DNA of 64,000 nucleotides from Enoplolaimus lenunculus (Eukaryota; Nematoda; Enoplea; Enoplida; Thoracostomopsidae), in contig JASANG010000304.1 in assembly GCA_030248215.1 (NCBI GenBank), forward strand, positions 1 to 64,000, in the 5' to 3' direction. The notes under the pieces are model-generated. The model did not search any database. It was not told the DNA's origin and worked only from the letters and a program-made list of their open reading frames with translations. Shown here in pieces: positions 23,901 through 34,438 of this stretch (the first letter of the stretch is position 1; each line of letters starts with the position of its first letter). A program made the position numbers and the translations under genes.

Positions 23901-26900
23901 CATACAAAAAGCTTCGAAATCGCAAAACTGCCCCTACCCGAGTGCTCCAACACGAATAAAATTCAACAATACCTGAAATAAAATTTTTAGCCGGAGCATA
24001 ACCAGGAATCTCACCAAGATATTTAATTCGAAAATTAATATATAATGGCTGGGTATCTGAAACGAAAGTTAAAGATGACTTAGCACATAAATTAACTAAT
24101 TTTTTAAGTAAATACATCACGTAAGTCTCGCTAGCTGATAACAGGCGCTAAATGCATTTAAGAATGTGGGCCAAAGTTAACACGCTACACCTTACCTCTC
24201 ATGACTCCGATCTCTCCTGCGTTCACGACCACAGGACGACTTCCTCGTCCACTGCCAAAATGGCTTCCACCCACCGGTGACTGTGGCATCACACCCACGC
24301 CGGGAGGGTAATCCGCACAAGGGGCCGCATTTGACAAACCTACTCCTCTCCCGACCCCACGCGGTAACATAGACGATCCCCCAGACGACGACGAAAATCT
24401 TGGCCCAGGTGTATTATGTTGATGACTGAAGTGTTGTTGTTGCAACTGCTGGTGATGTAGCTCAGCATGGTTATTGCTGCTGTTAACACCAGCACATCCA
24501 AGTTGATGCTGAAAAATTAAAAACAAAGCCAAATAATACATTTCAGTCAAACATGGGAATAACGAGCTACTGCGCTTACTATTACCGACGCCGATTAAAC
24601 CGCAAATCTCTAACAAAAAAAGGAACCGGATATTAGTGTCTTATAACCATTCGAACTCAATTACAGTCACATCTAAATTTAGCTTTCAATTATATACTCA
24701 ATACGTCAATGTGACATGTCTTCGTAGTAGAAACAAAATTGCAAACACCCATTGAGCAAAGTACAATTCAAAGTTGATATAACAAAATACCTGAACCGAA
24801 ACGCAGGAATAAGTGGTCCAGGTTAAAAACCGCGACTGACACCTGACTACCCAGACCGTCCATGAAAAGCCTCGTTCTCGGTCAATTTTTGGTCAATGGT
24901 CATCACCAAAAAATTGACATTTTCAAAATGAATTATTTGTGGTTTTTCGTAGTTTTTTTTGTGTTTTTTAGAATATTTGTTCATAATTCTTGTGCAACTA
25001 TGAAAATTCTTAGATCACAGCGAAATTTTACGTACTCATCAGGCGGCACTTACTTCAACAATACAGCGATACGTTTGCAGAATCCTCGACTTCTGGTCTC
25101 GGTTAAAAGCCATCGAGGCTCAAAAAACCGAGACCGAGACCTGCCAAATACCGAGACTTGCCGAGACCGATACTCGAATCCTTGCCGAGACCGAGACTCG
25201 AAAGCTTGCCGAGACGCAAACTTACTACTTGGAACCAGGGCCTATATTATTCTCACATGTGCGCAGCACCTATCACCAGCTGGCGGGATCCAACAGAACG
25301 GGAAGTATATACATTTTCACAGGAAGCTATAACAGGAATTAAGTTTATCACCGAAACAGGAACTGCAAATATTTGGCGCAACCGCATTACTTCTAATTGA
25401 CTATAACGGAAAATAAAAATATGCTGTTCGTCAATGAATGAGTTTGCGTTTCTCGTTAGCCAGTTATTCAAGTTGTACAAAATATGTGTCAAATAATTTG
25501 AAATATAATACAAGCGCAAAAGAAACACAAGTTGTGAAAAGAAGTCCAGTTTCAGTAAACTTTTTGAGACGTTAACTTTTACTTTCTAAACGTATCTTTT
25601 ATACGTATGTATGTTGCCATATAACCGTAAAAATTCCGGTTTCTGCACCTTTCCATACCGGAGCAGGAATCGAACTCTTACAGAAATTCCGGTGGAACTC
25701 TGCTAGCTGGTGTTTCAGTTAACTTCTTGAGACGTCAACTTTTATTTTCTAAATGTATGCTTTATATGTAAGTTGCCATAAAACGGTAAAAATTCCGGTT
25801 TCTGCATCTTTCGATAACAGAGCAGGAATCGAACTTCTGCCGAAATTCCTGTGGAACTTTGCCAGCTTGCTAATTATAACTTTTGGCCCAGAGATGGATT
25901 GATTAGCCACACGTTGTGATTTATATTCGTCTGTCTACGCATACCTCGTCAGGATCCAAAAAGGACACCGGCCGACAAATTGGATGCGACGGTTCCTCGA
26001 TATAAATCTCTGCGCACCGTATCGCAAATTCATCCCGTCGAGGAATAATCTCAGGACATAGCGCAAGCAATTCGTCACGATTGTACCTAAAGTAAAATCA
26101 AAACACGTACGTGTGGGACTGGTTATACCGGTTATTCAATAGCACATAAACGCCGAACTAGAACAGTAAAGTTGTTATCGAATGATGACTGAATAATTAC
26201 TCGAAGAGGAACCTTGTTAAAAATTACTCTAAATTTACAAACTTTACGCACATTTTTAAAGCAGAAAAATTTACGTCTGACGACCATAAAATAGGGTTCA
26301 ACCGGATAATCGGTTTACATCCGGCTCCGGTATACTACATTGCTAAAATTTATTGTTGAAAAATATAACATAACTCTAAATAATAAAAATGCATACTTCG
26401 AGAAGCCCAGTTTAATATGAACCCCCTTTTAAAATACAAAATTATAACATATTAGAGCAAATCAAGGTGCACCGGAATTCCGATTCCGATTAGCATTCCG
26501 ACTCAAAACGTGTTTCGGTTCAATTTCTGTATTATTTATCTATTAAAATGCTTTCGATGAGTTAACGTCAATAAGTTATTGTAGTTTTTAGCTTTTAAGG
26601 AACCAGAAATCATCGCCAGGTCACAAAATTTCTACTTCCGATTCCGATTACAATTTCAACATAAATTTTCTGTTCAGGTTCTGATTCCGGTATAATCCAG
26701 TTGCGCTTTGCACCCTGGAGCAAGTAGTACTAAATTAGCGTTATTAGGTTCCAGGCGTCAAAAAGCTTCTCCCATTCTTGTTCCGGCAAAATTTAGTTCC
26801 CGTTGCAACTCAAACAAATACATACGTATATATACGTAGCAGAATAGCACAAGCAGGAACAATGTAACAACATACATAATGCGTTCATTGCCTTGATTAT

Positions 26901-29645
26901 TACACATAGTATGTGAAATTTCACATCATCAAACTTGGGATGAGACAAAAAACAAATTTTTTTCACAAAAAACTGTTGCAAAACAAATGCTATCTAGTGA
27001 TGTATATACGTACAGTACAACTACATTACATAAATACATGCACATTATATGCGTACGTACGTATCAAAACACTATAATATACCATACATATCAAGGGGCG
27101 TGAAAGACTTTGTTCCGGACTTGTAGATGTTTAGAGCGCAAACGTACCAGACACCTTCAATTTTGTCTCAGTTTCTTGCCAACGGGGTTGCAACCTGCTA
27201 TCCCCTCAGCTAGAGCAGCCCTTCATACATACCGGGTTGAATGCTTATTTTTGGCACAAAATAACATACAGCACAATAATTTGTGCATCTATACAGATAA
27301 ACAGAGCGCTTTTCAAAAAATTTTCATATAGACACACTGCTTAGACTATAACAGCAGTACGTAATAATCAGCTGATTCAGCAAAAAACTTCGGAATCCGC
27401 AAACTTAAAATAATTATATACTACTTTAAAAAAGTAAATATGCGCAAAAGCAGCAAGAATTAGGGCTGGTTTGCAAGCGATAGCTGAACTTTATACATTG
27501 TTTTTTGCCTCCAAGCATGCGCATGGTTAGACATGCTACATATATACAGGAATATTGAAAAGGGGTTGCCGCAAGCCGCAAGGAATGCACTACCTCAGAT
27601 AAAAACTGATAGCAGAACGAGTTGATGACACAAAAAAAGAGATGCCAAAAGGTAGCGACTTTATTATTAAGCTTTGTGTAACTGTTATAATGCGCCTTTC
27701 ACCATAAAATGTAACGAGGTCCCACAGAAAATGTCACACATATTTTTGCACGACCCAAACACTACCACAGTGCAAAAATCTAGATCTTATATCCCGTTAA
27801 CATCCGATTCCGGTTCTTGCAAAAATTGCTATGCGGCTCCGATTCCGGTATTATTAATATCCAGTCGATCCCTGGCAAACATCAGTAGAAAACTTTATCC
27901 ATTGAATTACCTGAGAGCATCGCATTTGAGTCGATTGAATAAATCAAAACTAACAAAATACAGCGGGTTTATTGTTGAAAAATAAAAACGTTGAACAATC
28001 TTCAATTACAACCAGTAGTTCAAACCAAGATGCGACCGGATATCCAGTTCCAGTTTAATAACCGGCAAAAACAGATATCCATTTTCGGTTTTTGTATCCG
28101 GTATAAACCTATTGGATACCGGATATTGACGGCTGCGGTCCCGAATATCATAAAAGTGCTTTTTACTAGTGAGTGTATTTAACAACTGGCAGTAATTACA
28201 TTTCTGGACAAGTCACAGGCAGAACAACACTAAAGTGAAAAGTTGCTAAATTTCTAACTTCTTCATGATAAGTACGTACTAATTTGCCTGTTACAAAACC
28301 TTTCATCAGAGAGCACCAAAAATTACAATTCCTCACGTGCATACACTGTGTTGATATTTTTGTGTTTCAACCGGCAATACGTGTTCTATGCACACATTTG
28401 AGAACACCAAAATTGCAATAGGAACACCTACCGAAATTTAGCAAACTTTGACGTGTCCAGCGGGATTCCTCTCGAGTCAACAGAACCACCCAACGCCATG
28501 GGGCCGCCCCCTCCAACACTTCCGCCACCGAAAACGTGTAAAGGTGCGTTGCTGTTAATACTCGCAGTGGATTTGTTTTTATGATTGCTATTACTGTTTT
28601 TGTGGTTGTAATTGACGCTGCTACAAAATTTTGATACACTACTGCCCGTGCGTTCACTATTGTATAGCATTGTGGTGTTATCATTCGTATTCGACGCTAA
28701 ATTTGTTGACCCTGTAGCCGCTATTGTACTTGCATTGTTGTTGGAAACATGTACACTGCCAACTGCGCCTCCGCTTCCAGTATGAAAGCCACCCGATGAC
28801 ATCCTAAACAGTTGCAAAAACTGTCTCAATTTATATACCAATTCTTAGTTCTACATTAAAGGCAAAATATCGGGCAAACAACAATTAATTTCTTAGTACG
28901 TATTTACCCTAATACGTAAATAAAGAAACAATTTTGATGTAGGCAGGTACATGCGCAGAACCTGTCTGCAATTCACGCAGGAAGCAGGGTGCAACCGGAA
29001 TTCCGGTTCCGGTCCCGGCATTTTTTCACCTTCCGGTTCCGGTAAATCTTTACCGGATTTAAAAATTCCGGTGTTATAATTTGGCCGTTTTCTTAACTTT
29101 GCTAATTTTTAAGAATCTCTTTTGAAAGCCACTTGTACTCCAAATATAAGCCAATGATGGTGGATTTCACTTCAGTCGACGACGAAAATCTAAAATACAA
29201 CAAATAAAATAAATACCTAAGTTCGACTAAGGTTATTTCACAAATAATAGAGCAAGAAATAAGAATAAAATGAAATTTTTGGTGAAATGCATTTTTCACT
29301 TTCCGGTTCCGTTTCCGGTTCCGGTAAAATTTTCAAATTCCGGTTCCGGTAAATTGTAATTCCGGTTGCACCCTGGCAGGAAGTGATATGTGGTATAATT
29401 ATGTATATACTTTACAAATCTACAAATGACAAATCACTTTAGTGTTTTACACTAATCTATGTAGTGAAAAATCCAGCGGGGTCTGTGGGAGTCCAGGACT
29501 GCTCATCCAGTAACCGTTTTATGGGCAAATTGAAAAGCGCTGGGTTATCGCCTAGAACAGTCACTATCAGTTAAACACAACATTGGGAAAAAAGCTATAA
29601 TAAAACTTACCAAGCGGGATAAAAATTCATTCGTTCTGTGGCCAT
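6406..29645 (-). CDS. GIGYF: GIGYF (GRB10-interacting GYF protein), 25 coding exons
   Basis: Scaffold of the 4EHP-GIGYF cytoplasmic repressor of capped mRNA translation. Exons, in order: 29611-29645, 28432-28803, 25945-26086, 24196-24508, 23803-23878, 23356-23405, 21341-21538, 20325-20572, 17683-19755, 16500-16551, 16108-16260, 14983-15577, 14763-14788, 14075-14585, 13425-13746, 12912-13036, 12066-12312, 10802-10899, 10125-10443, 8510-8724, 8137-8221, 7679-7781, 7452-7495, 7114-7239, 6406-6702. They sum to 6825 bases with matching phases: 2274 residues against about 1300 in human GIGYF2. Start MATERMNFYPAW matches the vertebrate N-terminus. The 4EHP-binding YNRDELL is at residue 137, a PEW...GTFD.TGQF region (DDX6-type) near 400-420, and the GYF domain near 1174-1228 (WYYKDP, GPFGSNQMLDWFANGYF). 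A charged helix, an FNEWC...YLG...F.KR module and the C-terminal KMNKVVDGSILGF follow. Exon 9 is a 691-codon Q/N/S-rich insert. Confidence 0.95.
8944..10013 (+). mobile_element. Helentron-associated-like element with tandem core (copy 1)
   Basis: It lies in GIGYF intron 19. The left end carries GTAGTGGGACTATATGTATT and then GAGCGAAGCTCGAAC. The middle is about five diverged tandem monomers of 150-175 bp, each with TATGCAAATTAGCTATTAGC and CTCGCACCCAAAAACC. The right end has a conserved tail (CCGTTCCTGAGATT, CGGACGGACAT) and a terminal hairpin, ACTCAGAGC/GCTCAGAGT. A tandem-repeat core between a short head and a hairpin tail is the layout of Helentron-associated elements such as pearl and INE-1. 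There is no coding capacity. The class call is inference. Confidence 0.6.
16700..17225. repeat. Three nested tandem duplications in GIGYF intron 9
   Basis: An 82-bp-class unit beginning with CGGGCCGAACAGA occurs near 16720 and 16797. A unit of about 140 bp carrying CGCCTTGGTTGCCCGATGT occurs near 16895 and 17015. A 24-bp-class unit with GATTCCAAACTCAA occurs three times at about 17150-17212. These look like local replication-slippage products. Confidence 0.7.
22013..22125 (+). mobile_element. hAT-like MITE end with iterated GAGACC motif
   Basis: In GIGYF intron 6 the sequence CAGGGATGGGCGGTCTCGG opens a block in which GAGACC or its complement is repeated many times. The CAGGGATGGGC start is typical of hAT-type termini. 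The other end was not resolved. A related, fuller copy is at 24803-25215. Confidence 0.5.
22708..22835. repeat. 64-bp tandem duplication, two near-identical copies
   Basis: Units 22708-22771 and 22772-22835 match almost perfectly and include ACCAAACGTCCTAAAAACC. They lie in GIGYF intron 6. Their identity implies a recent event. Confidence 0.85.
22907..23297. mobile_element. hAT-like MITE with iterated ATCGGC motif
   Basis: The element starts TAGTGATGTGTCGAT and ends ATCGGCACATCCCTA, giving imperfect terminal inverted repeats. ATCGGCA-type hexamers are iterated inside both ends. It lies in GIGYF intron 6. An eight-base target duplication is not clear. A partial relative, ending ATCGGCACATCACTAC, lies in SIN1 intron 6 near 57140-57385. 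Confidence 0.6.
24803..25215. mobile_element. MITE with iterated GAGACC/GAGACTT motif
   Basis: The left part resembles the element at 22013 (GGTTAAAAACCG, CACCTGACTACC, CTCGG). The right end at 25085-25215 is a run of CCGAGACC, CCGAGACT and GCCGAGAC units. It lies in GIGYF intron 3. It has no coding capacity beyond chance frames. Confidence 0.6.
25548..25880. repeat. Tandem duplication of about 165 bp
   Basis: Two diverged copies in GIGYF intron 3 share GTAAAAATTCCGGTTTCTGCA and GAGCAGGAATCGAAC blocks in the same order. The sequence resembles the CCGGTTCC MITE family, so this may be a duplicated transposon fragment. Confidence 0.65.
26463..26716. mobile_element. Degenerate CCGGTTCC-family MITE
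   Basis: It opens with AGGTGCACCGGAATTCCG and closes with TTTGCACCCTGG, the same terminal pattern as the intact element at 28985-29375, but with a diverged middle. It lies in GIGYF intron 2. Further fragments of the family lie around 26295-26345 and 27780-28140. Confidence 0.55.
28985..29375. mobile_element. Intact hAT-like MITE with 8-bp target duplication
   Basis: This 391-bp element in GIGYF intron 1 starts CAGGGTGCAACCGGAAT and ends ATTCCGGTTGCACCCTG. It is flanked by the direct repeat GCAGGAAG at 28977-28984 and 29376-29383. Terminal CAGGG and an eight-base duplication fit the hAT superfamily. CCGGTTCCGG units are repeated just inside both ends, and there is no coding sequence. A closely matching copy is at 35434-35743. 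Confidence 0.85.
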
Positions 29646-30184
29646 TTCGTTGCAACGTGCTAGTTTTGTTGAAATGAAAGCAAATTGTAGGATAGAATTG
29701 ATTCTATTTGTTAGAAATGCAAGATATCGGCAAGCTAAGCCACTCAATAGAAACTTTGAATATCAATTAAATATTTTATTCAAGCTAGTTACACTAGAAA
29801 GAAAGAAAGAAAAAGAGAAATAAGCATTTACACAACACAAAAAATTACAATAAACAGTGAATAACTTAACATGCAACAAAATAGATTTTCTACCATGCTG
29901 CACCCTCGGGCAGTAAACCACCATGGGTTTGTAAAATCCCGCCAGCTCTTTCAAAAACTTAGCCAGAATATATTTCATTGAAAATAAACTGTTCCCCTAA
30001 ATGTATTCTGAGCTGTATTTTCTACTGTAGCTCTATTGACAGTAATTAGCTCGCTTGAAAAACAAACTTAAGAGAAAGCTAAGAGCAGTTGGGCAGCTCG
30101 GTCTTCGTGTAGGCACTTTAGGATCTTCTTGCCTTGGTGTAACAAAAATGGACTTCCTATGCGGGGAAGTTAAATAAACATCGT
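29646..30184. other. Upstream flank of GIGYF
   Basis: This is the region just upstream of the GIGYF start codon on the minus strand and should hold its 5' UTR and promoter. No TATA box or initiator could be fixed by eye. A short GAAA microsatellite is near 29797-29820. Confidence 0.4.
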
Positions 30185-30600
30185 ATGAATATATGTCAGA
30201 GTGTTGAGTGGGCATTGTATATTGAACTACCACTGTATAATCTTAAATTAGCAGTAACGAATCAATGTTTCTTTTGTCCTAATGAAACACGTACAGGAAC
30301 ACACTTCCTCTTAAGATGTGAGAAATATGCAGTTTTGCGGGAAAAAGTCTTTGGGGCAAGGATTATTCAACAGGATATTGCTCCACAGTTTGATATTAGG
30401 AAAATTATACGCTTTTTAGAGAACCTAATCCAGTACAGTTAGGCTGCTTGGCATTAAGTGAAGATCGAAAGGAGTGGCAGTGTAATGGGCTTTCCAAAGC
30501 CTGCACTATATGTCATCTTCTCTGTCTATCTATTTATCTATCTAATAAAAGTTATGTCTTCACATGCGAAGAATAATGCCAATTTATTGTGAATCTAATA
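30185..30600 (+). mobile_element. 3' fragment of a non-LTR retrotransposon
   Basis: An 80-codon frame ending at 30442 carries CFFCPNETRTGTHFLLRC, the C-x2-C-x7-H-x4-C zinc motif found at the C-terminus of many LINE polymerases, followed by LREKVFG. The rest of the polymerase is absent upstream, as expected of a 5'-truncated insertion. A short 3' tail follows, with a CTATCTATTTATCTATCTAA microsatellite ending near 30544. The clade is not determinable. Confidence 0.6.
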
Positions 30601-31797
30601 AACTATTATACAAAATTAGTGGTCGTTTCAATTCACTGTGTCATAGTGAATTGTCTACGATCCCCACGGGCTTCGCTAGGCTGCTGGCAAATGAGGGATG
30701 GGACAATCCTCCATACCAGTGGGAGGCGAAAAATGGGACAAGATCAGTATTTTATACCTTCACTTCATGAGAGGGAGGCTAGCTGGAAGTTTAGAAGAGG
30801 CACTGGAACATTCACCCAGCCTACACTCCCAGCGCCATACTAGGGAAACTCACACAGTTGGCGATGATCTGTTGACCCCGAAGTAGAAGCCTCCTCCTAG
30901 GTTCTCACGCCTGCTTATTGGACAGTGCAATCTGCATTCGTTATTCCTAATACCGGACCAAGGACCATTCACTTCATGTTTATTAACTAATGCTACGTCG
31001 AAGAAATTTTTTAGCGCCGTAATCTTCGCTTTTCGTTACTTGAATTTGCTGGATATCAAAAGCAACGTCGAATTCAGCCATTAGCCATTTGTTACAGATA
31101 GAAGGTTTGAAAGCCCCAGTTCCATAATTTGGCCAATGTAAAGAACAAGGGCGCAACGGTATTATCACCGTATTCCTAAGCTTAAGCCTAAACCTAAGCG
31201 TATGGATGAGCATATTCCTAAGCCTAGCCTCAGCCAAAGTCTAAGCCGTACAAAAAATTCGTCTAAAGGTTAAGCTTGCGCTATTGCAGTTCTACAGAAA
31301 AACGTTCCGCCCAACGTAAACATAGAAAATTTTACGATTTGCTACCCTTTGCTCGACTTAAACAATGTTCAAGCCTGATAGCGAAATTGTGCTGTTATGA
31401 GTCTTCCTTCAGTTTTTCGTTACGATTCATTTATTAATCCTTTAGCAATCCGTATCTCGTATGATTAAAATATGTAGCGCGTTATCACGCTATTTTATAT
31501 CATTCCAGGTAACTTCTTAGCTAACTATAAACAAAATGGATATCATATTTTCGCTTTGTCTTCACCTTGTAAAATTTTATGGCCTGTATTCTCAAGTGTA
31601 TGTAGTATCTTTCACCTTGAACCAGTGAATGCTGACGCTAAAAAATTAGCACATTTATCTCTTGTTAGCATGTGAGACATGGTTGTTGACAGTGTTCCAA
31701 CAGAATGTGAGTATACGCGGCTTGTGTATGTGCAGAGTGTGTAACGTTAAGACATACATACTCCTGCACATATACCACCAGAGGAAATTATGATATC
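30600..31797. other. Unassigned intergenic DNA with TAAGCC-type repeats
   Basis: No gene is supported. At 31166-31250 the sequence carries CCTAAGCTTAAGCCTAAAC and further CCTAAGC units, part of the degenerate TTAGGC-like repeat family discussed among the findings. Confidence 0.5.
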
Positions 31798-32099
31798 GTC
31801 TGCGTGGTGTAATGGGTAGCGCGCTTTACTCGCGAGCGAGAGGTCCGAGGTTCGATTCCCGGCGTGGCCATATCTTTCGGAGAATTAAGAGGAAAATCAT
31901 GTATATTCACAGTACTTCGAGGAAAGGGGTCGTCCCGACCGCGAAGTTCTGACATGGAGGTCCCACCGAGACGGGCGCTGTAAATTGCAGGCTCATGGAT
32001 TCGAAGAAGTTTGGGTTCGCGGTCCGGGGCGAGGAGAAAAATCATGTATATTCACAGTACTTCGAGGAAAGGGGTCGTCCCGACCGTGCAGTTCTGACA
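31798..32099 (+). mobile_element. tRNA-derived SINE (family B), copy 1
   Basis: The head at 31798-31870 has a polymerase III A box (TGGTGTAATGGGTAGCGCG) and B box (GGTTCGATTCC) and ends GGCCA. A body with GTATATTCACAGTACTTCGA and GGGGTCGTCCCGACCG follows. The body part is repeated once at about 32035-32099, so this copy has an internal partial duplication. A second copy is at 34439-34600. Confidence 0.7.
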
Positions 32100-32755
32100 C
32101 GGAATTCCGATTCCGGCTCGGATTTCTGATTTTAAGGTAATAAGTTTTTAAGCTGATTGAACTTCAATTTTGCCGTTTTTCGTTTTTTGCAAACAGTAGT
32201 ACAGTAAATTATTTGATGATTGTCAAAATTTGACTGCAGTTGAAAACTTTAAGCTCTACATTTAAACAAATCACAAAATCTTTGGTTCAACAGTATCCTT
32301 AATACTGTAGTGAAAACGACGCTCCATTGAATTGGTTAATTTTCAAAAATCTGGGTCCTATTATTTATGATTTCATAACACTTCAAATTTATTTTGAAAT
32401 GCTCAAAATGCTTAACTGCATTTAAACTTAAGGCCAGGTTGTTCCTGTGCTTTGAGAATTGACAGGCTGCTCTTAGAATTGGCAGGCATACGTTAACATA
32501 ATTTTGCAGGTTAGTAGATCGTTAATACAGTTAGTTATACAAGCAATTTCTACTGAAACTGTGAACAATACAGAAAAATATACTGCCACAATAGGTGGCA
32601 CAGGTTTCGCAAAAGTGCCAAAAGTTAAAAGTCATACAGTTTAGTGTTTGATGTAACCACAGAAACTTAAATTTCGATTCCGATTCGGATAAAACAATTT
32701 GACTCCTATTCCGTTTCCGCTTCCGGCAAAATTTACTTCCGATTGGAACCCTGCT
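32100..32755. mobile_element. Degenerate CCGGTTCC-family MITE or fragments
   Basis: The left edge reads CGGAATTCCGATTCCGG and abuts the SINE. The right edge reads CCGATTGGAACCCTG, matching the terminal pattern of the family. The length exceeds that of the intact copy, so it may be two overlapping or nested insertions. Confidence 0.45.
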
Positions 32756-32812
32756 TGTCGATAAGTTGGGTAGGCTGGGGTACGACGGTTTTTAGTTCTG
32801 AGTTAGCAGCTG

Positions 32813-32897
32813 AAAATGAGGGATGCTACCAGGAGGTTTCGAACACGGTCGACAGATTTTCAGTCCAGCGTGCTAGCCACTGAGCCACGCCGCCTCA
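32813..32897 (-). mobile_element. tRNA-Phe-like pseudogene or SINE head
   Basis: On the minus strand, CGTGGCTCAGTGGCTAGCACG resembles a D arm with A box, GACTGAAAATC resembles a tRNA-Phe anticodon loop (anticodon GAA), and GTGTTCGAAACC resembles a T loop with B box. The acceptor arms do not pair well, so a working tRNA gene is unlikely. Confidence 0.45.
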
Positions 32898-33046
32898 CAA
32901 TCAGCTGCTGAGTTTTTCTGTTTTTATGTCTGATAATAACCTCAACGTTATACACATGCATTTTGGTTCTTTCATGTTTTACTGCTGCTGCATATGAAGG
33001 CACTACATATGCAGCAATGATTTTTACCGATGTGCAGCATCAGCAT

Positions 33047-33330
33047 GAGGTTATTACTTGTCCCTATGCATCCGCATGTCACACTGGTGCATATGCAATA
33101 TATCTGCAATGCGCATTACGTAGTATGCTTGCCGGCAGCATACGGTCGACACATATAGTCGACGAGAATAGAAGTTGGACAGGCGAGCTACGTGGCGCAG
33201 TGGTAACAGCGTAAGGATCCATAGGCTGAGAGTTCAATCCCCGCTCTAGCCCGCTTTACCAGCTGCTTAGTAAAAAGGTCTGAAGTCCCAGTTCCTACCT
33301 AGACTGACATGGGGGCTACGCTATGAGTGC
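33047..33330 (+). mobile_element. Composite tRNA-Val-like SINE, copy 1
   Basis: A 5' block (GTGCATATGCAATATATCTG, GCCGGCAGCATACGGTCGAC) leads into a tRNA-like segment near 33186-33256 with A box TGGCGCAGTGGTAACAGCG and B box AGTTCAATCC. A tail with AGGTCTGAAGTCCCAGTTCC follows. The same block order occurs at 33415-33725 and, inverted, at 33905-34175. Confidence 0.65.
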
Positions 33331-33414
33331 AGTGGTAAATTGCCGTGCTATGAACACGGCATTCAGTAGAAAATAGGAAGAAAGCTCAAGGGACGACCTT
33401 AGTTGAAAATTGGG

Positions 33415-33725
33415 GCATGTAAGCATGTGAGACATGCCTGTCCTGGTGCATATGCAATATATCTGCAAAGCACATTGTGTAGTATGCTTGCCGGCAGCAT
33501 TCTGTCGACACATATAGTCGACAAAAAAGGTAGTTGGAGAAGCGGTTTACGTGGCACAGTGGTAACAACGTCTGCCTGACACGCAGGAGGTCGCCAATTC
33601 GAAACCCTGCCTGACAAGCAGAAGGTTGCCAGTTCGGAACTACCAGTAACCCACTTTGCCAGCTGCATTGTTAAAAGGTCTAACAGGTCTGAAGTCACTG
33701 TCCCTAGCTAGACGGACATCGCATA
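33415..33725 (+). mobile_element. Composite tRNA-Val-like SINE, copy 2
   Basis: It has the same order as copy 1. The tRNA-like segment contains TCTGCCTGACACGCAGG, a stem-loop with anticodon GAC (Val-like). The anticodon-to-T-arm part is duplicated within this copy, once with CTGACAC and once with CTGACAA loops. Confidence 0.7.
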
Positions 33726-33904
33726 TGATTTGCTCTACTGCTGTAGTAACTTTGAGTTGAGCAACTACAGTGGTTAGTGACTTTGAAAACCTATTACTAA
33801 CTAACTGATGATAGTTGCTATACACATTTGAGAATACGAGCATATCAGAAAAATTGATATTTAGTGTATATGCATCATGTTTCTTTCAATTTTGTTTAAT
33901 ATGG

Positions 33905-34175
33905 TTTTTATTACTGTTAGCTAGTTTGAGTCTAGGTAGAAACCGGGACTCCAGACCTTCTTTACTAAGCACCTGGAAAAGCGGGTTACGGGTGGCTTCG
34001 AACTAGCAACCTTCTGCTTGTTAGGCAGACGCTGTTACCATTGCGCCATGTAGCCCGCATTTTTAACTACTTTTATCGTCGACTATAATATGTGTCGACC
34101 GTATCCTGCCGGCAGCCATACTTCACATTGTGCATTGCATATGCACCAGGACAAGCATGTCTCACATGCTTACAG
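33905..34175 (-). mobile_element. Composite tRNA-Val-like SINE, copy 3, inverted
   Basis: This is the cleanest copy. Read on the minus strand it has GCGGGCTACATGGCGCAATG, TCTGCCTAACAAGCAGA (anticodon AAC, Val-like), GGTTGCTAGTTCGAAGCC and GTAACCCGCTTT, then a tail with GTCTGGAGTCCCGGTTTC. It faces copy 2, so the pair could form a long hairpin. Confidence 0.7.
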
Positions 34176-34438
34176 CTAGTTTTCAGACAGAAAGTAATAT
34201 CAGTTAGGTATATAAATACTTTTAATTCTTCGCTTTTTTTGTGGAATTTCATGTACAAAATGTATAATTTATCTATGATTTGTGCAGCCAGAGCTTCTGT
34301 AAGTTTAACAGTTATGCCTGAGACAACTATGTGTACAATTTGTTGGTATACGTGGTGTAGCATGTGTATGTGCATAATGTATATAATGTAAGACAGATGC
34401 ATACACGTGCACTTTTGTGTTGAAGGAAATTATAATAT

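Noticed and set aside
24862-25332. 156-codon plus-strand frame
   Set aside because: Its C-terminal half is the translated GAGACC repeat of a MITE, it lies in a GIGYF intron, and it has no family features.
31798-31870. Working tRNA gene with good A and B boxes
   Set aside because: The acceptor stem does not pair, the anticodon stem is imperfect, and the same head is followed by the same body at 34439. It is a SINE.
33815-34006. 63-codon plus-strand frame with a hydrophobic start, considered as the missing ATP5MC first exon
   Set aside because: Its second half is SINE sequence and it has no donor in the phase required by the exon at 35840.
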